A stretch of DNA of 64,000 nucleotides from Pectobacterium versatile. GTDB taxonomy: Bacteria > Pseudomonadota > Gammaproteobacteria > Enterobacterales > Enterobacteriaceae. The notes below the pieces were generated by a model. The model did no database searches, was not told where the DNA came from, and worked only from the letters and a program-made list of their open reading frames with translations. Every line of letters starts with the position of its first letter. Within the stretch, counting starts at the first letter, position 1. Where the stretch lies: assembly GCF_020166435.1 (NCBI RefSeq), contig NZ_JAINZP010000021.1:17342-81341 (forward strand), written 5' to 3'. Shown one piece after another: positions 50,152 to 59,471 of the stretch. A program made the position numbers and the translations under genes.

Positions 50152-50190
50152 TTTGAATAATTACACATATAAAGTGAATTTTAATTCAAT
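50152..50190 (+). promoter_or_regulatory. Tandem ARG boxes of argF
   Basis: AGTGAATTTTAATTCAAT at 50173-50190 contains a perfect TGAAT-N4-ATTCA palindrome. The weaker box TTTGAATAATTACACATA at 50152-50169 precedes it with the typical 3-bp spacing. Together they are the ArgR hexamer operator. Promoter-like TTGAAT (50147-50152) and TATAAA (50168-50173) overlap the boxes, so arginine-bound ArgR would block RNA polymerase. This is 246-284 bp before the argF start because an ERIC element lies in between. Confidence 0.88.
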
Positions 50191-50212
50191 AGATAGCTTT
50201 TAATCCAATCGA

Positions 50213-50408
50213 TATACCCTAGATAATTCGAGTTGCAGGACAAAACGTTAACGTTTTGAACAACGCAAAGCGTTGGCCCTTTAGGGCGAGGCTCATTTAT
50301 GGCCTCGTAGCGCGGCAATCGCGCGAATCCTCGGGAGCTTACTCAAGTAAGTGACTGGGGTGAGTAAGAGAAGCCAACGCACATGCAGCTTGAAGTATGA
50401 CGGGGATA
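50213..50408. repeat. ERIC-type element in the argF leader
   Basis: Left end TATACCCTAGATAATTCGAG and right end ...GCTTGAAGTATGACGGGGATA are imperfect inverted repeats. The core GGGAGCTTACTCAAGTAAGT then GACTGGGGTGAG is the ERIC centre, and it contains AACGTTAACGTT. At about 196 bp it is longer than the 127-bp consensus. It lies wholly between the ARG boxes and the argF ribosome binding site, so it is transcribed into the mRNA leader. Confidence 0.88.
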
Positions 50409-50435
50409 GTGTTGAGCCACATGGAGAGGTACATC

Positions 50436-51443
50436 ATGCAACCGTTCTATAAGCGTCATTTTTTAAGGTTAATGGATTTTACACCCGCAGAAATTGCCAA
50501 TCTTTTAGCCCTGTCAACGAAACTGAAAGCCGATAAAAAAAACGGGACAGAAGCCCGCCGCCTGCAAGGTAAAAATATCGCACTCATCTTCGAAAAAGAT
50601 TCGACTCGTACTCGCTGCTCTTTCGAAGTTGCTGCATACGATCAGGGCGCGCAAGTGACCTATCTCGGCCCAAGTGGTAGCCAAATCGGCCATAAAGAAT
50701 CCATCAAAGATACCGCTCGCGTATTGGGAAGAATGTACGACGGCATTCAATATCGCGGCTATGACCAGCAAATTGTCGAAACGCTGGCGCAATACGCGGG
50801 TGTTCCGGTCTGGAACGGACTGACGAATGAATTCCACCCTACGCAACTGTTAGCGGATCTGCTGACGATGCAGGAACATTTACCAAGTAAACCGCTGTCA
50901 GAGATGACGCTCGTCTACGCTGGTGATGCACGCAACAACATGGGTAACACCATGCTGGAAGCGGCCGCACTGACCGGGCTGAATTTACGTCTTGTTGCGC
51001 CAAAAGCCTGCTGGCCGGATGTCAGTCTGGTGGCTGAGTGTCAGGCGGCAGCAGAACAAACCGGTGGCAGCATCACGCTGACGGAAGATATCGCTACGGG
51101 CGTCGCGGGCGCAAATTTCATTTATACCGACGTTTGGGTTTCCATGGGGGAACCGAAAGAGACCTGGAAAGAACGTATCGCGCTGCTGAAACCGTATCAG
51201 GTGAACATGGCGATGATCGCCGCGACGGGTAATCCGCAGGTGAAGTTCCTCCACTGCCTGCCAGCCTTCCACGACGATCAGACGACGATGGGACAACAAA
51301 TGGCGGAGCAGTATGGTCTGCACGGTGGAATGGAAGTCACGGATGAAGTCTTTGAATCCGCGCACAGCATCGTTTTCGATCAGGCGGAAAATCGCATGCA
51401 CACCATCAAAGCCGTGATGGTCGCCACGCTGGTGCAGGATTAA
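50436..51443 (+). CDS. argF: Ornithine carbamoyltransferase
   Basis: 335 residues from ATG at 50436 ([16 protein letters not shown]), with GGAGAGG about 9 nt upstream; the frame is open further but that part is ERIC sequence. Carbamoyl-phosphate motif STRTRCSF and the ornithine-binding HCLPAFHD are present. It makes citrulline from ornithine and carbamoyl phosphate in the cytosol. Regulated by ArgR at tandem ARG boxes. Very close to E. coli ArgF/ArgI. Confidence 0.97.
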   Translation: MQPFYKRHFLRLMDFTPAEIANLLALSTKLKADKKNGTEARRLQGKNIALIFEKDSTRTRCSFEVAAYDQGAQVTYLGPSGSQIGHKESIKDTARVLGRMYDGIQYRGYDQQIVETLAQYAGVPVWNGLTNEFHPTQLLADLLTMQEHLPSKPLSEMTLVYAGDARNNMGNTMLEAAALTGLNLRLVAPKACWPDVSLVAECQAAAEQTGGSITLTEDIATGVAGANFIYTDVWVSMGEPKETWKERIALLKPYQVNMAMIAATGNPQVKFLHCLPAFHDDQTTMGQQMAEQYGLHGGMEVTDEVFESAHSIVFDQAENRMHTIKAVMVATLVQD

Positions 51444-51449
51444 GATTTA

Positions 51450-51501
51450 GCCTGCCTTTGATGTGTTTTAAAAACAGATCAGAGGTGGGCAGGCCCTTTT
51501 T
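51450..51501 (+). terminator. Possible argF terminator
   Basis: GCCTGCC (51450-51456) and GGCAGGC (51488-51494) with a 31-nt loop, then CCTTTTTC. The second arm overlaps the IS4 remnant, so it may be accidental. Confidence 0.45.
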
Positions 51502-51760
51502 CAGTAGGATTATCCAGTGTCGGTGTTCTCTCGCCTGATTCCAAGCATTCAGCAGTCCTAGTGAGTGCGGGACAACGTGCCACCAATTCAGGATCAAGAA
51601 AATCACCGAAAGAGGTCAGAGGATTACGGGTAGCGTCGTAGCAGGAAACAAGGTCGGGAGCCTGAGCAATGTACATAAAAAAATCCGAAAACAAGGCACA
51701 TTTGCGGATTCTTACACAGCAGTTGGATCGTTCAACTGCTCCTTAATCAATAGGCATTAG
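51480..51760 (-). mobile_element. IS4-family transposase remnant with one IS end
   Basis: On the minus strand from 51676 the frame reads MYIAQAPDLVSCYDATRNPL then FGDFLDPELVARC, the N terminus of an IS4-like transposase. After about 40 residues it breaks and another frame gives AWNQAREHRHWIILLKKGLP, which resembles a later transposase segment. Upstream, TAATGCC at about 51753-51759 starts an IS4-like left end. The middle and C terminus are deleted, so this is an internally deleted fossil between argF and the PAS genes. No gene is seen in the remaining DNA to 51836. Confidence 0.7.
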
Positions 51761-51836
51761 GCAAAGAGCAGGATCTTTAGTTCGGCTTAGTGCCCCTTCC
51801 CATCATTTTGACATGAGAGGCTCGAACCACAGTCCC

Positions 51837-52502
51837 TCAGGTAATTGACACGTGCCCTTTTATCAGAAAAAAAGGGGGAATGTAGTTATCCCACCCTTTT
51901 TGGTTGCAGTGTTGGATCAGGGTGACGCTGTTTGTCACACCTGTTTTATCACAGCAACGCGTTATCCTGTTACGAAGCGTTGAAGAACTTATACCAAGTA
52001 TGTCCGGAATACTGTTTTGCTTCACCCCGCACTGCAGCAAAAGAACGACTTCCCACTCTTTGTCTGTAAAAATATTTGCCGGTCGGGTGAACACAAAGGG
52101 CTTCCTTTCGCATGGCATAAGAAAAGTTGAAAAGTAAACATTGGTGATTTCTATGTAAGTGCAAACAATACCATCATTGCCATCATTAAGCCGCCAAGGA
52201 CGCTTCTCCACCAGAAAAGACCTGAGTCTATTTCGTCTTCCGTAATCAAATGTTTTGAGGACAACACTCATTTCATTTGTGGTCAATATTTTTTGGTCGT
52301 CATACAGTATATGGCCGTAGTGCTCGCTGATATCGGGCGTTAAGTCAGTGTCGAGACAGCCTAAAAATTTATTTTCTGTTACACCGAAATACTGACATAC
52401 CATCTTATTGCCATAAACATACTGGGAGTTGCAGTCCTTTATTGCCCAGCCAAACAAAGAGTTATCAAAGTAATACTCAACAGGAGTCAAATCTGGGTCC
52501 AT
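51837..52502 (-). CDS. PAS-LuxR transcriptional regulator (copy 2)
   Basis: 221 residues: an N-terminal PAS-like domain (about 8-120, LFGWAIKDCNSQYVYGNKMV) and a C-terminal LuxR-type helix-turn-helix (about 145-205, TDKEWEVVLLLQCGVKQNSI, then SSTLRNRITRCCDKTG). It ends YIPPFFLIKGHVSIT, matching the end of its upstream paralogue. It starts 4 nt after the stop of 52507-53190, so the two are one operon. The signal and targets are unknown. Confidence 0.85.
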   Translation of the reverse strand: MDPDLTPVEYYFDNSLFGWAIKDCNSQYVYGNKMVCQYFGVTENKFLGCLDTDLTPDISEHYGHILYDDQKILTTNEMSVVLKTFDYGRRNRLRSFLVEKRPWRLNDGNDGIVCTYIEITNVYFSTFLMPCERKPFVFTRPANIFTDKEWEVVLLLQCGVKQNSIPDILGISSSTLRNRITRCCDKTGVTNSVTLIQHCNQKGWDNYIPPFFLIKGHVSIT

Positions 52503-52506
52503 CAGG

Positions 52507-53190
52507 TTAGCCTCTGATAATGAGATGTCCTTTTTTCAGAAAGAACAGCGGGATGTAGTTATCAAATCGGTTATCTCTACAGTATTCCTTTAGGCCTGAT
52601 AGTGAATTCAAGCCTGTTTTTCTGTAGCAGCTTCGGAGTCTGCTGTTAACGGCATCGACGGTAATTGAGAGGATACTGCTTATATCTTTAAGCATCATCC
52701 CACAGACAAGCAGGTAAATAACCTCCCATTCCTTCTCAGTAAATATTTTAGAGGGGGGCTCGAAGGTGGAGTGTTGAATTATTGTTCCATTTAGCAACGA
52801 GGTTGGCGTGATGATCCTAACATGTCTAACGCTGATAACTGTGCCTACACAATTGCGATGTTCATCATAGATTGGCTCTTGAATATTGTAGGCAGGCTGC
52901 ATTATTTTTTCCGTACCTTGAACATGCGTTGTAATGGCTCTCACCGCCTTACCTGTACGCTCTATCTCTCGTTCCTGCTGGTTAAAAATGTCTGAAAATT
53001 CGGCGACAGGAACAGGGATATCCCTAATGTTCAAACCTTCATAATCATAACGAGTTGATATAGTTTGCCAAGTTTTAAAGGTGTTATTGACATAAATAAA
53101 ACGGGAGTTTGTGTCTTTTACTGCCCAGCCGACGAGAGGATCGCTTTCAAACATTGCGATTAATCTGTCAGGTAATGTAATTTGTTTCAT
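52507..53190 (-). CDS. PAS-LuxR transcriptional regulator (copy 1)
   Basis: 227 residues with PAS-like domain (DPLVGWAVKDTNSRFIYVNN) and LuxR helix-turn-helix (TEKEWEVIYLLVCGMMLKDI, then NSRLRSCYRKTGL), ending YIPLFFLKKGHLIIRG. It shares architecture and many residues with copy 2, so the pair arose by tandem duplication, though the sequences are well diverged. GGGAG precedes the ATG. There is no kinase or acyl-homoserine-lactone domain, so the PAS domain itself probably senses the signal. Confidence 0.87.
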   Translation of the reverse strand: MKQITLPDRLIAMFESDPLVGWAVKDTNSRFIYVNNTFKTWQTISTRYDYEGLNIRDIPVPVAEFSDIFNQQEREIERTGKAVRAITTHVQGTEKIMQPAYNIQEPIYDEHRNCVGTVISVRHVRIITPTSLLNGTIIQHSTFEPPSKIFTEKEWEVIYLLVCGMMLKDISSILSITVDAVNSRLRSCYRKTGLNSLSGLKEYCRDNRFDNYIPLFFLKKGHLIIRG

Positions 53191-53392
53191 CAGTGTCTCC
53201 CTACATTAAAATTACCCTACATAAAATATGCCGTACCTGATATGCGCCTGTTTATAAAAACTAAAATAGAATAAAAAGTCTGCGGCAGGCCAATGCCAGG
53301 GAAAACATCCTACATAATTTAAATTAATAATATACCTATAATCGAAAGGTCATTAGGTTTTCTAGCAAGAAAATCATTTTCTGAAAAACAGC

Positions 53393-53427
53393 CAGTCAGT
53401 TAAGCAACTGACTGGCTGTTTTTTTCT
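53393..53427. terminator. Strong hairpin terminator in the gap 53191-53560
   Basis: AAAACAGCCAGTCAGTT and AACTGACTGGCTGTTTT are perfect 17-bp arms around a short loop, followed by T on both strands. It ends yjgK transcripts coming from the right. No gene is recognised between 53428 and 53560 or upstream of the PAS genes at 53191-53390. Confidence 0.85.
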
Positions 53428-53560
53428 AGGCCTTGCGGTATTTACGTGTTTTTTTCTTTACTGCTCTTGAGAAGAGGGGGAACCACTGGGAGGCATCTGA
53501 GGAATTATTGCCATTATTTTCTTCCATTTTATGGTTGAACGTTCCTTGTTCACAGAAATC

Positions 53561-54037
<477 letters not shown>

Positions 54038-54225
54038 CTAATATAAAAATGAAACCCTGTTTTACAATCCTTATACTCTCCAAATGTGACGCCCGCCAGC
54101 GTGTTAATACGAAAAAGTGAACTGCCCACCACTCTTCTCCATCGGCCTTCTTTCATCGACGAACGTTATGCATACAGCACGCGACCCGCAACCGATTGCG
54201 ATGCGTAAAAAACCACGTTTTCTGC

Positions 54226-54253
54226 TTGAAATAGCCTAGTCGGCGCGTATAAT
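54226..54253 (+). promoter_or_regulatory. pyrLBI promoter
   Basis: TTGAAA at 54226-54231 and a perfect TATAAT at 54248-54253, 16-nt spacer. It lies 26 nt before the pyrL start, and the T-rich, purine-poor initial transcript region allows UTP-sensitive initiation as in E. coli. Confidence 0.85.
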
Positions 54254-54278
54254 TCCCGACAGTTTGCTGGGAGGGGTC

Positions 54279-54401
54279 ATGCACCGTTACACCAAAAAAT
54301 CCGCTGCTTATGTTGGTTATCAACCACAACTGCCATCCGGCAGCCAGCTAGCGTTTTCCTTTCCGTTGCTCAATGATTCAATGAAGAAAGCCCCTCAATG
54401 A
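54279..54401 (+). CDS. pyrL: pyrBI operon leader peptide
   Basis: 40 codons from ATG at 54279 (GAGGGG 4-8 nt upstream) to TGA at 54399-54401. The peptide MHRYTKKSAAYVGYQPQLPS ends ...MKKAPQ, and its stop lies inside the attenuator stem. A pyrimidine-rich tract (TTTTCCTTTCCGTT near 54353-54366) makes RNA polymerase pause when UTP is low, letting the ribosome catch up and block the terminator. Slightly shorter than E. coli PyrL (44). Confidence 0.92.
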   Translation: MHRYTKKSAAYVGYQPQLPSGSQLAFSFPLLNDSMKKAPQ

Positions 54402-54414
54402 GGGGCTTTTTTTT
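54387..54414 (+). terminator. pyrBI attenuator
   Basis: AGCCCCTCA and TGAGGGGCT arms with a single-base loop, followed by eight T (54407-54414). It overlaps the pyrL stop codon, the essential arrangement for UTP-sensitive attenuation. Confidence 0.93.
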
Positions 54415-54475
54415 GGCCCACAATCCGGGCAACCAGATACGACATTTCCTGTGTACACGTTAGGAGAAAGACAAC

Positions 54476-55411
54476 ATGGTCAATCCGCTCTATCAAAAAC
54501 ATATTATTTCGATTAACGACCTCAGTCGGGAAGATTTGGAACTGGCGCTGCGTGTCGCTGCCAGCCTGAAAGCTAATCCTCAGCCTGAGTTGTTGAAACA
54601 TAAAGTGATTGCCAGCTGCTTCTTCGAGGCCTCCACCCGGACACGTTTATCCTTTGAAACCGCAATGCATCGTCTCGGCGCCTCCGTCGTCGGTTTCGCT
54701 GACAGCAACAACACGTCGCTGGGGAAAAAGGGCGAAACGCTGGCCGATACCATTTCCGTCATCAGCCAATACGTGGATGCCATCGTGATGCGTCACCCGC
54801 AGGAAGGCGCTTCCCGCCTTGCAACCGAGTTTTCCGGCGGTATTCCGATTCTGAACGCTGGTGACGGTGCGAACCAGCACCCGACGCAAACGCTGCTCGA
54901 TTTGTTCACCATTCAGGAAACGCAGGGCCGACTGAATAACATCAATATCGCTATGGTCGGTGATTTGAAATATGGCCGCACCGTGCATTCACTCACGCAG
55001 GCGCTGGCGAAGTTTGAAGGCAATCGCTTCTACTTCATCGCCCCGGACGCGCTGGCGATGCCGGACTACATTCTGAGCATGCTAAAAGAGAAGAATATTG
55101 CTTACAGCTTGCACAACAGCATCGACGACGTTGTCGACGAGCTGGATATTCTGTATATGACGCGCGTTCAGAAAGAGCGTCTGGATCCGTCTGAATACAT
55201 CAACATCAAATCCCAGTTTGTCCTGCGCGCCGCCGACCTGCACAGCGCCCGCCCGAATTTGAAAGTGCTGCACCCGCTGCCGCGCGTCGATGAGATCACC
55301 ATTGATGTGGATGCCACGCCTTACGCCTATTATTTCCAACAGGCGGGCAACGGAATCTACGCCCGTCAGGCGCTGCTGGCGCTGGTCTTAAATCGCGAAC
55401 TGGTTCTGTAA
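54476..55411 (+). CDS. pyrB: Aspartate carbamoyltransferase catalytic chain
   Basis: 311 residues: [20 protein letters not shown], carbamoyl phosphate motif [16 protein letters not shown], and aspartate-binding HPLPRVDEI. First committed step of pyrimidine synthesis. It forms the dodecameric holoenzyme with PyrI, encoded 15 nt downstream. Controlled by the pyrL attenuator. Confidence 0.98.
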   Translation: MVNPLYQKHIISINDLSREDLELALRVAASLKANPQPELLKHKVIASCFFEASTRTRLSFETAMHRLGASVVGFADSNNTSLGKKGETLADTISVISQYVDAIVMRHPQEGASRLATEFSGGIPILNAGDGANQHPTQTLLDLFTIQETQGRLNNINIAMVGDLKYGRTVHSLTQALAKFEGNRFYFIAPDALAMPDYILSMLKEKNIAYSLHNSIDDVVDELDILYMTRVQKERLDPSEYINIKSQFVLRAADLHSARPNLKVLHPLPRVDEITIDVDATPYAYYFQQAGNGIYARQALLALVLNRELVL

Positions 55412-55891
<480 letters not shown>

Positions 55892-55989
55892 TTTTCTGCG
55901 TTGCCCCGCAATGGACATTGCCTGTGGCTGGGCTTTTTTGAATAATGACTACGTCCGCGTTTCTTTTACGCCCCCATCAAGGAGATACC

Positions 55990-56376
55990 ATGTCACGCAT
56001 TATCAGCACTGAGCACGCCCCAGCCGCCATCGGCCCTTATGTTCAAGGCGTAGACCTCGGCAGCATGATCATCACTTCCGGCCAGATTCCGGTGAACCCG
56101 AAAAGCGGTCTGGTGGCAGATAACATCACCGCTCAGACGCGCCAGTCGTTGGAAAACGTTCAGGCAATTGTGGAAGCTGCTGGCCTAAAAGTTTCCGATA
56201 TCGTGAAAACCACCGTATTCGTGAAAGACCTGCACGACTTCACCCTAGTGAATACCGCGTATGAAGCCTTCTTCAACGAGCACGACGCCCCATTCCCGGC
56301 TCGCTCTTGCGTTGAAGTCGCACGCCTGCCAAAAGACGTGAAGATCGAGATCGAAGCGATCGCCGTTCGTCGCTAA
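55990..56376 (+). CDS. ridA: Enamine/imine deaminase RidA
   Basis: 128 residues from ATG at 55990, 6 nt after AAGGAGA; the frame opening at 55945 is not used. MSRIISTEHAPAAIGPYVQG and ARSCVEVARLPKDVKIEIEA (catalytic Arg in ARSCVEV) are family-defining. It destroys reactive enamines such as 2-aminoacrylate formed by PLP enzymes. Located just after pyrI as in E. coli (yjgF). Confidence 0.97.
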   Translation: MSRIISTEHAPAAIGPYVQGVDLGSMIITSGQIPVNPKSGLVADNITAQTRQSLENVQAIVEAAGLKVSDIVKTTVFVKDLHDFTLVNTAYEAFFNEHDAPFPARSCVEVARLPKDVKIEIEAIAVRR

Positions 56377-56395
56377 ATATCGCAGCAATACCCCC

Positions 56396-56428
56396 AAAAA
56401 GCGCACAGCAACCGGTGCGCTTTTTTTT
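56396..56428 (+). terminator. pyrBI-ridA terminator
   Basis: AAAAGCGCAC and GTGCGCTTTT arms around AGCAACCG, then a run of T to about 56428. Confidence 0.9.
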
Positions 56429-56595
56429 CTGTTCTTTCTTTCACCACAACAACATTATTGACATTCCCAGCACACATCGAGGTCAAAAAACAAACAAATT
56501 TCCGCCAGGCCGCGCGTAGCAAGCCTCCCCACTCTCATCACCTTTTTTGACTATTTTTTGTTCAGGCTCAAATTCCCCGCGACATGAGGATTTCT

Positions 56596-56609
56596 TTGCT
56601 CTACATCAA
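56596..56609 (+). promoter_or_regulatory. FNR-like site upstream of nrdD
   Basis: TTGCT-CTAC-ATCAA matches the FNR consensus TTGAT-N4-ATCAA with one mismatch. It lies 169 bp upstream of nrdD. FNR activation of the anaerobic reductase under oxygen lack is established in E. coli. Confidence 0.65.
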
Positions 56610-56647
56610 TTTTACAGCGATAAAAGCGCAAACACCCCTACGCAATT

Positions 56648-56692
56648 TCAATATATAGTGCCAATCCTGTAAACATGAACTACATATAGTGT
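56648..56692 (+). promoter_or_regulatory. Two NrdR boxes upstream of nrdD
   Basis: CAATATATAGTG (56649-56660) and TACATATAGTG (56681-56691) both resemble the NrdR box ACACTATATATAGTGT. The shared TATAGTG is 31 bp apart, three helical turns, the characteristic spacing for NrdR tetramer binding. NrdR represses ribonucleotide reductase genes when dATP is high. Confidence 0.8.
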
Positions 56693-56777
56693 TTATCCAC
56701 AGTGTCATCCACAGCCCCCTGTAACCCTTGTCAGTTACGGTTTTCGCCTGTGGATAACCTTTCCAGAGGAAGAAAAC

Positions 56778-58916
56778 GTGAAACCAGTAGTGATTAAACG
56801 GGACGGTTGCCAGGTGCCTTTTGATGAAGTGCGTATCAAAGAGGCGGTCGAACGCGCGGCACATGCAGCCGGTGTCAATGATGCAGACTACTGTGCAACT
56901 GTGGCCTGTGCGGTCGCTCAACAAATGCAGGATAAATCGCACGTAGACATCCGCGATATTCAGGATGCGGTCGAAAACCTGCTGATGTCCGGCAATGACA
57001 AAAAACTGGCGCGTACCTACATCGAATACCGCCATGACCGCGATATTGCGCGTGAGCGCCACGGTCGCCTGAATCAGGAAATTCGCGGTCTGGTCGAGCA
57101 GAGCAACATGGCGCTGCTAAACGAGAATGCCAACAAAGACAGCAAAGTGATTCCCACCCAGCGCGATCTGCTGGCTGGTATTGTCGCCAAGCATTACGCC
57201 AAACAGTACATCCTGCCGCGTGATGTGGTACTGGCGCACGAACGCGGTGAGATTCACTATCACGACCTCGACTACTCGCCCTTTTTCCCAATGTTTAACT
57301 GCATGCTGATCGACCTGAACGGCATGCTGACCAACGGCTTCAAAATGGGCAACGCGGAGATTGAGCCACCGAAGTCGATCTCAACCGCTACCGCCGTCAC
57401 CGCGCAGATTATCGCGCAGGTCGCCAGCCACATTTATGGCGGCACCACGATTAACCGTATTGATGAAATTCTGGCGCCGTTCGTCACCGCCAGCCATGCG
57501 AAACATAAAGCGGTGGCAAAAGAGTGGCAGATTCCTGATGCGGAAAATTATGCTCTAACCCGCACGGAAAAAGAGTGCTACGACGCCTTCCAGTCACTGG
57601 AATACGAAGTCAACACGCTCCACACCGCTAATGGCCAGACGCCGTTCGTGACCTTTGGCTTTGGGCTCGGCGTCAGTTGGGAATCGCGTCTGATTCAGGA
57701 ATCGATCCTGCGCAACCGCATTGCTGGGTTGGGTAAAAACCACAAAACGGCGGTATTCCCGAAACTGGTCTTTGCTATCCGCGACGGTCTGAACCACAAA
57801 GCGGGCGATCCGAATTACGATATCAAACAGCTCGCACTGGAGTGCGCCAGCAAGCGCATGTACCCAGATATTCTGAACTACGATCAGGTCGTGAACGTCA
57901 CCGGTTCGTTCAAAACGCCAATGGGCTGCCGCAGCTTCCTCGGCGTTTATGAAGAGAACGGCCAGCAGATTCACGACGGTCGCAATAACTTAGGTGTGAT
58001 CAGCCTGAACCTGCCACGCATCGCGCTGGAGGCCGAAGGCAGTGAAACCCGCTTCTGGACGCTGCTCGACCAGCGTCTGGTGCTGGCGAAGAAAGCGCTG
58101 ATGACACGCATTGCGCGGCTGGAAAGCGTGAAAGCTCGCGTTGCGCCAATCCTGTATATGGAAGGGGCTTGCGGGGTGCGTTTAAAAGCAGACGACAGCA
58201 TTGCGGACATCTTCAAGAATGGGCGAGCCTCGATTTCGCTGGGCTATATCGGCCTGCATGAAACGATTAACGCGCTCTTCGGTAGCCAAACGCATGTATT
58301 TGATGACGAGGCGCTGCGTGCCAAAGCCGTGGCCGTTATCACTCGCCTGAAAGCCGCCACCGAACAGTGGAAAGACGAAACGGGCTATGGCTTCAGCCTG
58401 TACAGCACGCCGAGTGAAAACCTGTGTGACCGCTTCTGCCGTCTGGATACCGCCGAGTTTGGCGTCATGCAGGGCGTGACGGACAAAGGGTATTACACCA
58501 ACAGCTTCCACCTTGATGTGGAGAAGAAGGCGAACCCTTACCAGAAAATCGACTTCGAGCTGCCCTATCCGCCGCTGGCTAACGGTGGGTTCATTTGCTA
58601 CGGCGAATACCCGAACCTGCAACACAACCTCAAAGCGCTGGAAGACGTGTGGGATTACAGCTACAGCCGCGTGCCTTACTACGGTACCAACACGCCGATC
58701 GACGAATGCTATGAATGTGGCTTCACCGGTGAATTCGAGTGCACTAGCAAAGGCTTCACCTGCCCGAAATGCGGTAACCACGATTCGGCCCGCGTTTCCG
58801 TCACGCGCCGCGTGTGCGGCTACCTCGGTAGCCCAGATGCACGCCCGTTCAACGCGGGTAAGCAGGAAGAAGTGAAGCGTCGCATCAAGCATTTAGGCAA
58901 CGGTCAACTGGGGTGA
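56778..58916 (+). CDS. nrdD: Anaerobic ribonucleoside-triphosphate reductase
   Basis: 712 residues from GTG at 56778. ATP cone domain (KPVVIKRDGCQVPFDEVRIK) at about 1-90, ten-stranded barrel, a zinc site of two CxxC pairs near the C terminus (CYECGFTGE, CPKCGNH) and the glycyl-radical loop RVCGYLG with Gly681. It reduces NTPs to dNTPs with formate in the absence of oxygen. NrdG, encoded 79 bp downstream, makes its radical. Start codon GTG follows AGAGGAAG. Confidence 0.98.
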   Translation: MKPVVIKRDGCQVPFDEVRIKEAVERAAHAAGVNDADYCATVACAVAQQMQDKSHVDIRDIQDAVENLLMSGNDKKLARTYIEYRHDRDIARERHGRLNQEIRGLVEQSNMALLNENANKDSKVIPTQRDLLAGIVAKHYAKQYILPRDVVLAHERGEIHYHDLDYSPFFPMFNCMLIDLNGMLTNGFKMGNAEIEPPKSISTATAVTAQIIAQVASHIYGGTTINRIDEILAPFVTASHAKHKAVAKEWQIPDAENYALTRTEKECYDAFQSLEYEVNTLHTANGQTPFVTFGFGLGVSWESRLIQESILRNRIAGLGKNHKTAVFPKLVFAIRDGLNHKAGDPNYDIKQLALECASKRMYPDILNYDQVVNVTGSFKTPMGCRSFLGVYEENGQQIHDGRNNLGVISLNLPRIALEAEGSETRFWTLLDQRLVLAKKALMTRIARLESVKARVAPILYMEGACGVRLKADDSIADIFKNGRASISLGYIGLHETINALFGSQTHVFDDEALRAKAVAVITRLKAATEQWKDETGYGFSLYSTPSENLCDRFCRLDTAEFGVMQGVTDKGYYTNSFHLDVEKKANPYQKIDFELPYPPLANGGFICYGEYPNLQHNLKALEDVWDYSYSRVPYYGTNTPIDECYECGFTGEFECTSKGFTCPKCGNHDSARVSVTRRVCGYLGSPDARPFNAGKQEEVKRRIKHLGNGQLG

Positions 58917-58924
58917 TCCCTTCC

Positions 58925-58944
58925 GGGCCGCAGCAATGCGGCCC
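58925..58944 (+). other. Intercistronic hairpin nrdD/nrdG
   Basis: GGGCCGCA and TGCGGCCC arms with GCAA loop, then CTCTCG without T run. Probably a processing or stabilising hairpin rather than a terminator, adjusting NrdD relative to NrdG. Confidence 0.6.
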
Positions 58945-58995
58945 CTCTCGCGGCACCGTCAACACGCGCCCGCTTCATAACATGGGCTCTACCGT

Positions 58996-59460
58996 ATGAA
59001 TTACCACCAGTATTATCCCGTTGATGTCGTCAACGGCCCCGGCACCCGCTGCACGCTGTTTGTCGCTGGCTGCGTACACGAGTGCGTGGGGTGCTACAAC
59101 AAAAGCACCTGGCGGCTCAACTCCGGTCAGCCGTTTACGCAGGAACAGGAAAATCGGATCATCGCCGATCTCCAGGATACCGCGATCCCCCGGCAGGGAA
59201 TTTCGCTGTCTGGCGGCGATCCGCTTCATCCTCAGAATGTGCCTGACATCCTGCGGCTAGTCGAACGGATACGCGCAGAATGCCCAGAAAAAGATATCTG
59301 GGCCTGGACAGGCTACGTGCTGGCGGAACTTACGCCGGAGCAGCAGCGGGTGGTCGATCTCATCAACGTATTAGTCGATGGAAAGTTTGTGCAAGATCTG
59401 AAAGATCCCGCACTGATCTGGCGCGGCAGCAGCAACCAGGTTGTCCACCACCTGCGTTGA
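58996..59460 (+). CDS. nrdG: Anaerobic ribonucleotide reductase activase
   Basis: 154 residues. Radical SAM cluster in CTLFVAGCVHECVGCYNKST, where the last three Cys are the CxxxCxxC ligands; SGGDPLHPQNVPDI is the SAM-binding region. It forms the glycyl radical in NrdD. Complete in the E. coli sense. Confidence 0.97.
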   Translation: MNYHQYYPVDVVNGPGTRCTLFVAGCVHECVGCYNKSTWRLNSGQPFTQEQENRIIADLQDTAIPRQGISLSGGDPLHPQNVPDILRLVERIRAECPEKDIWAWTGYVLAELTPEQQRVVDLINVLVDGKFVQDLKDPALIWRGSSNQVVHHLR

Positions 59461-59471
59461 TCGACAGGAGG

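Noticed and set aside
51770..51850. tRNA remnant suggested by a GGTTCGAGCC-like word
   Set aside because: The T arm does not form a proper stem and no acceptor or anticodon arm can be built.
51837..53190. Quorum-sensing LuxR/LuxI type regulation
   Set aside because: The proteins have PAS-like, not autoinducer-binding, N-terminal domains and no luxI-like gene is near.
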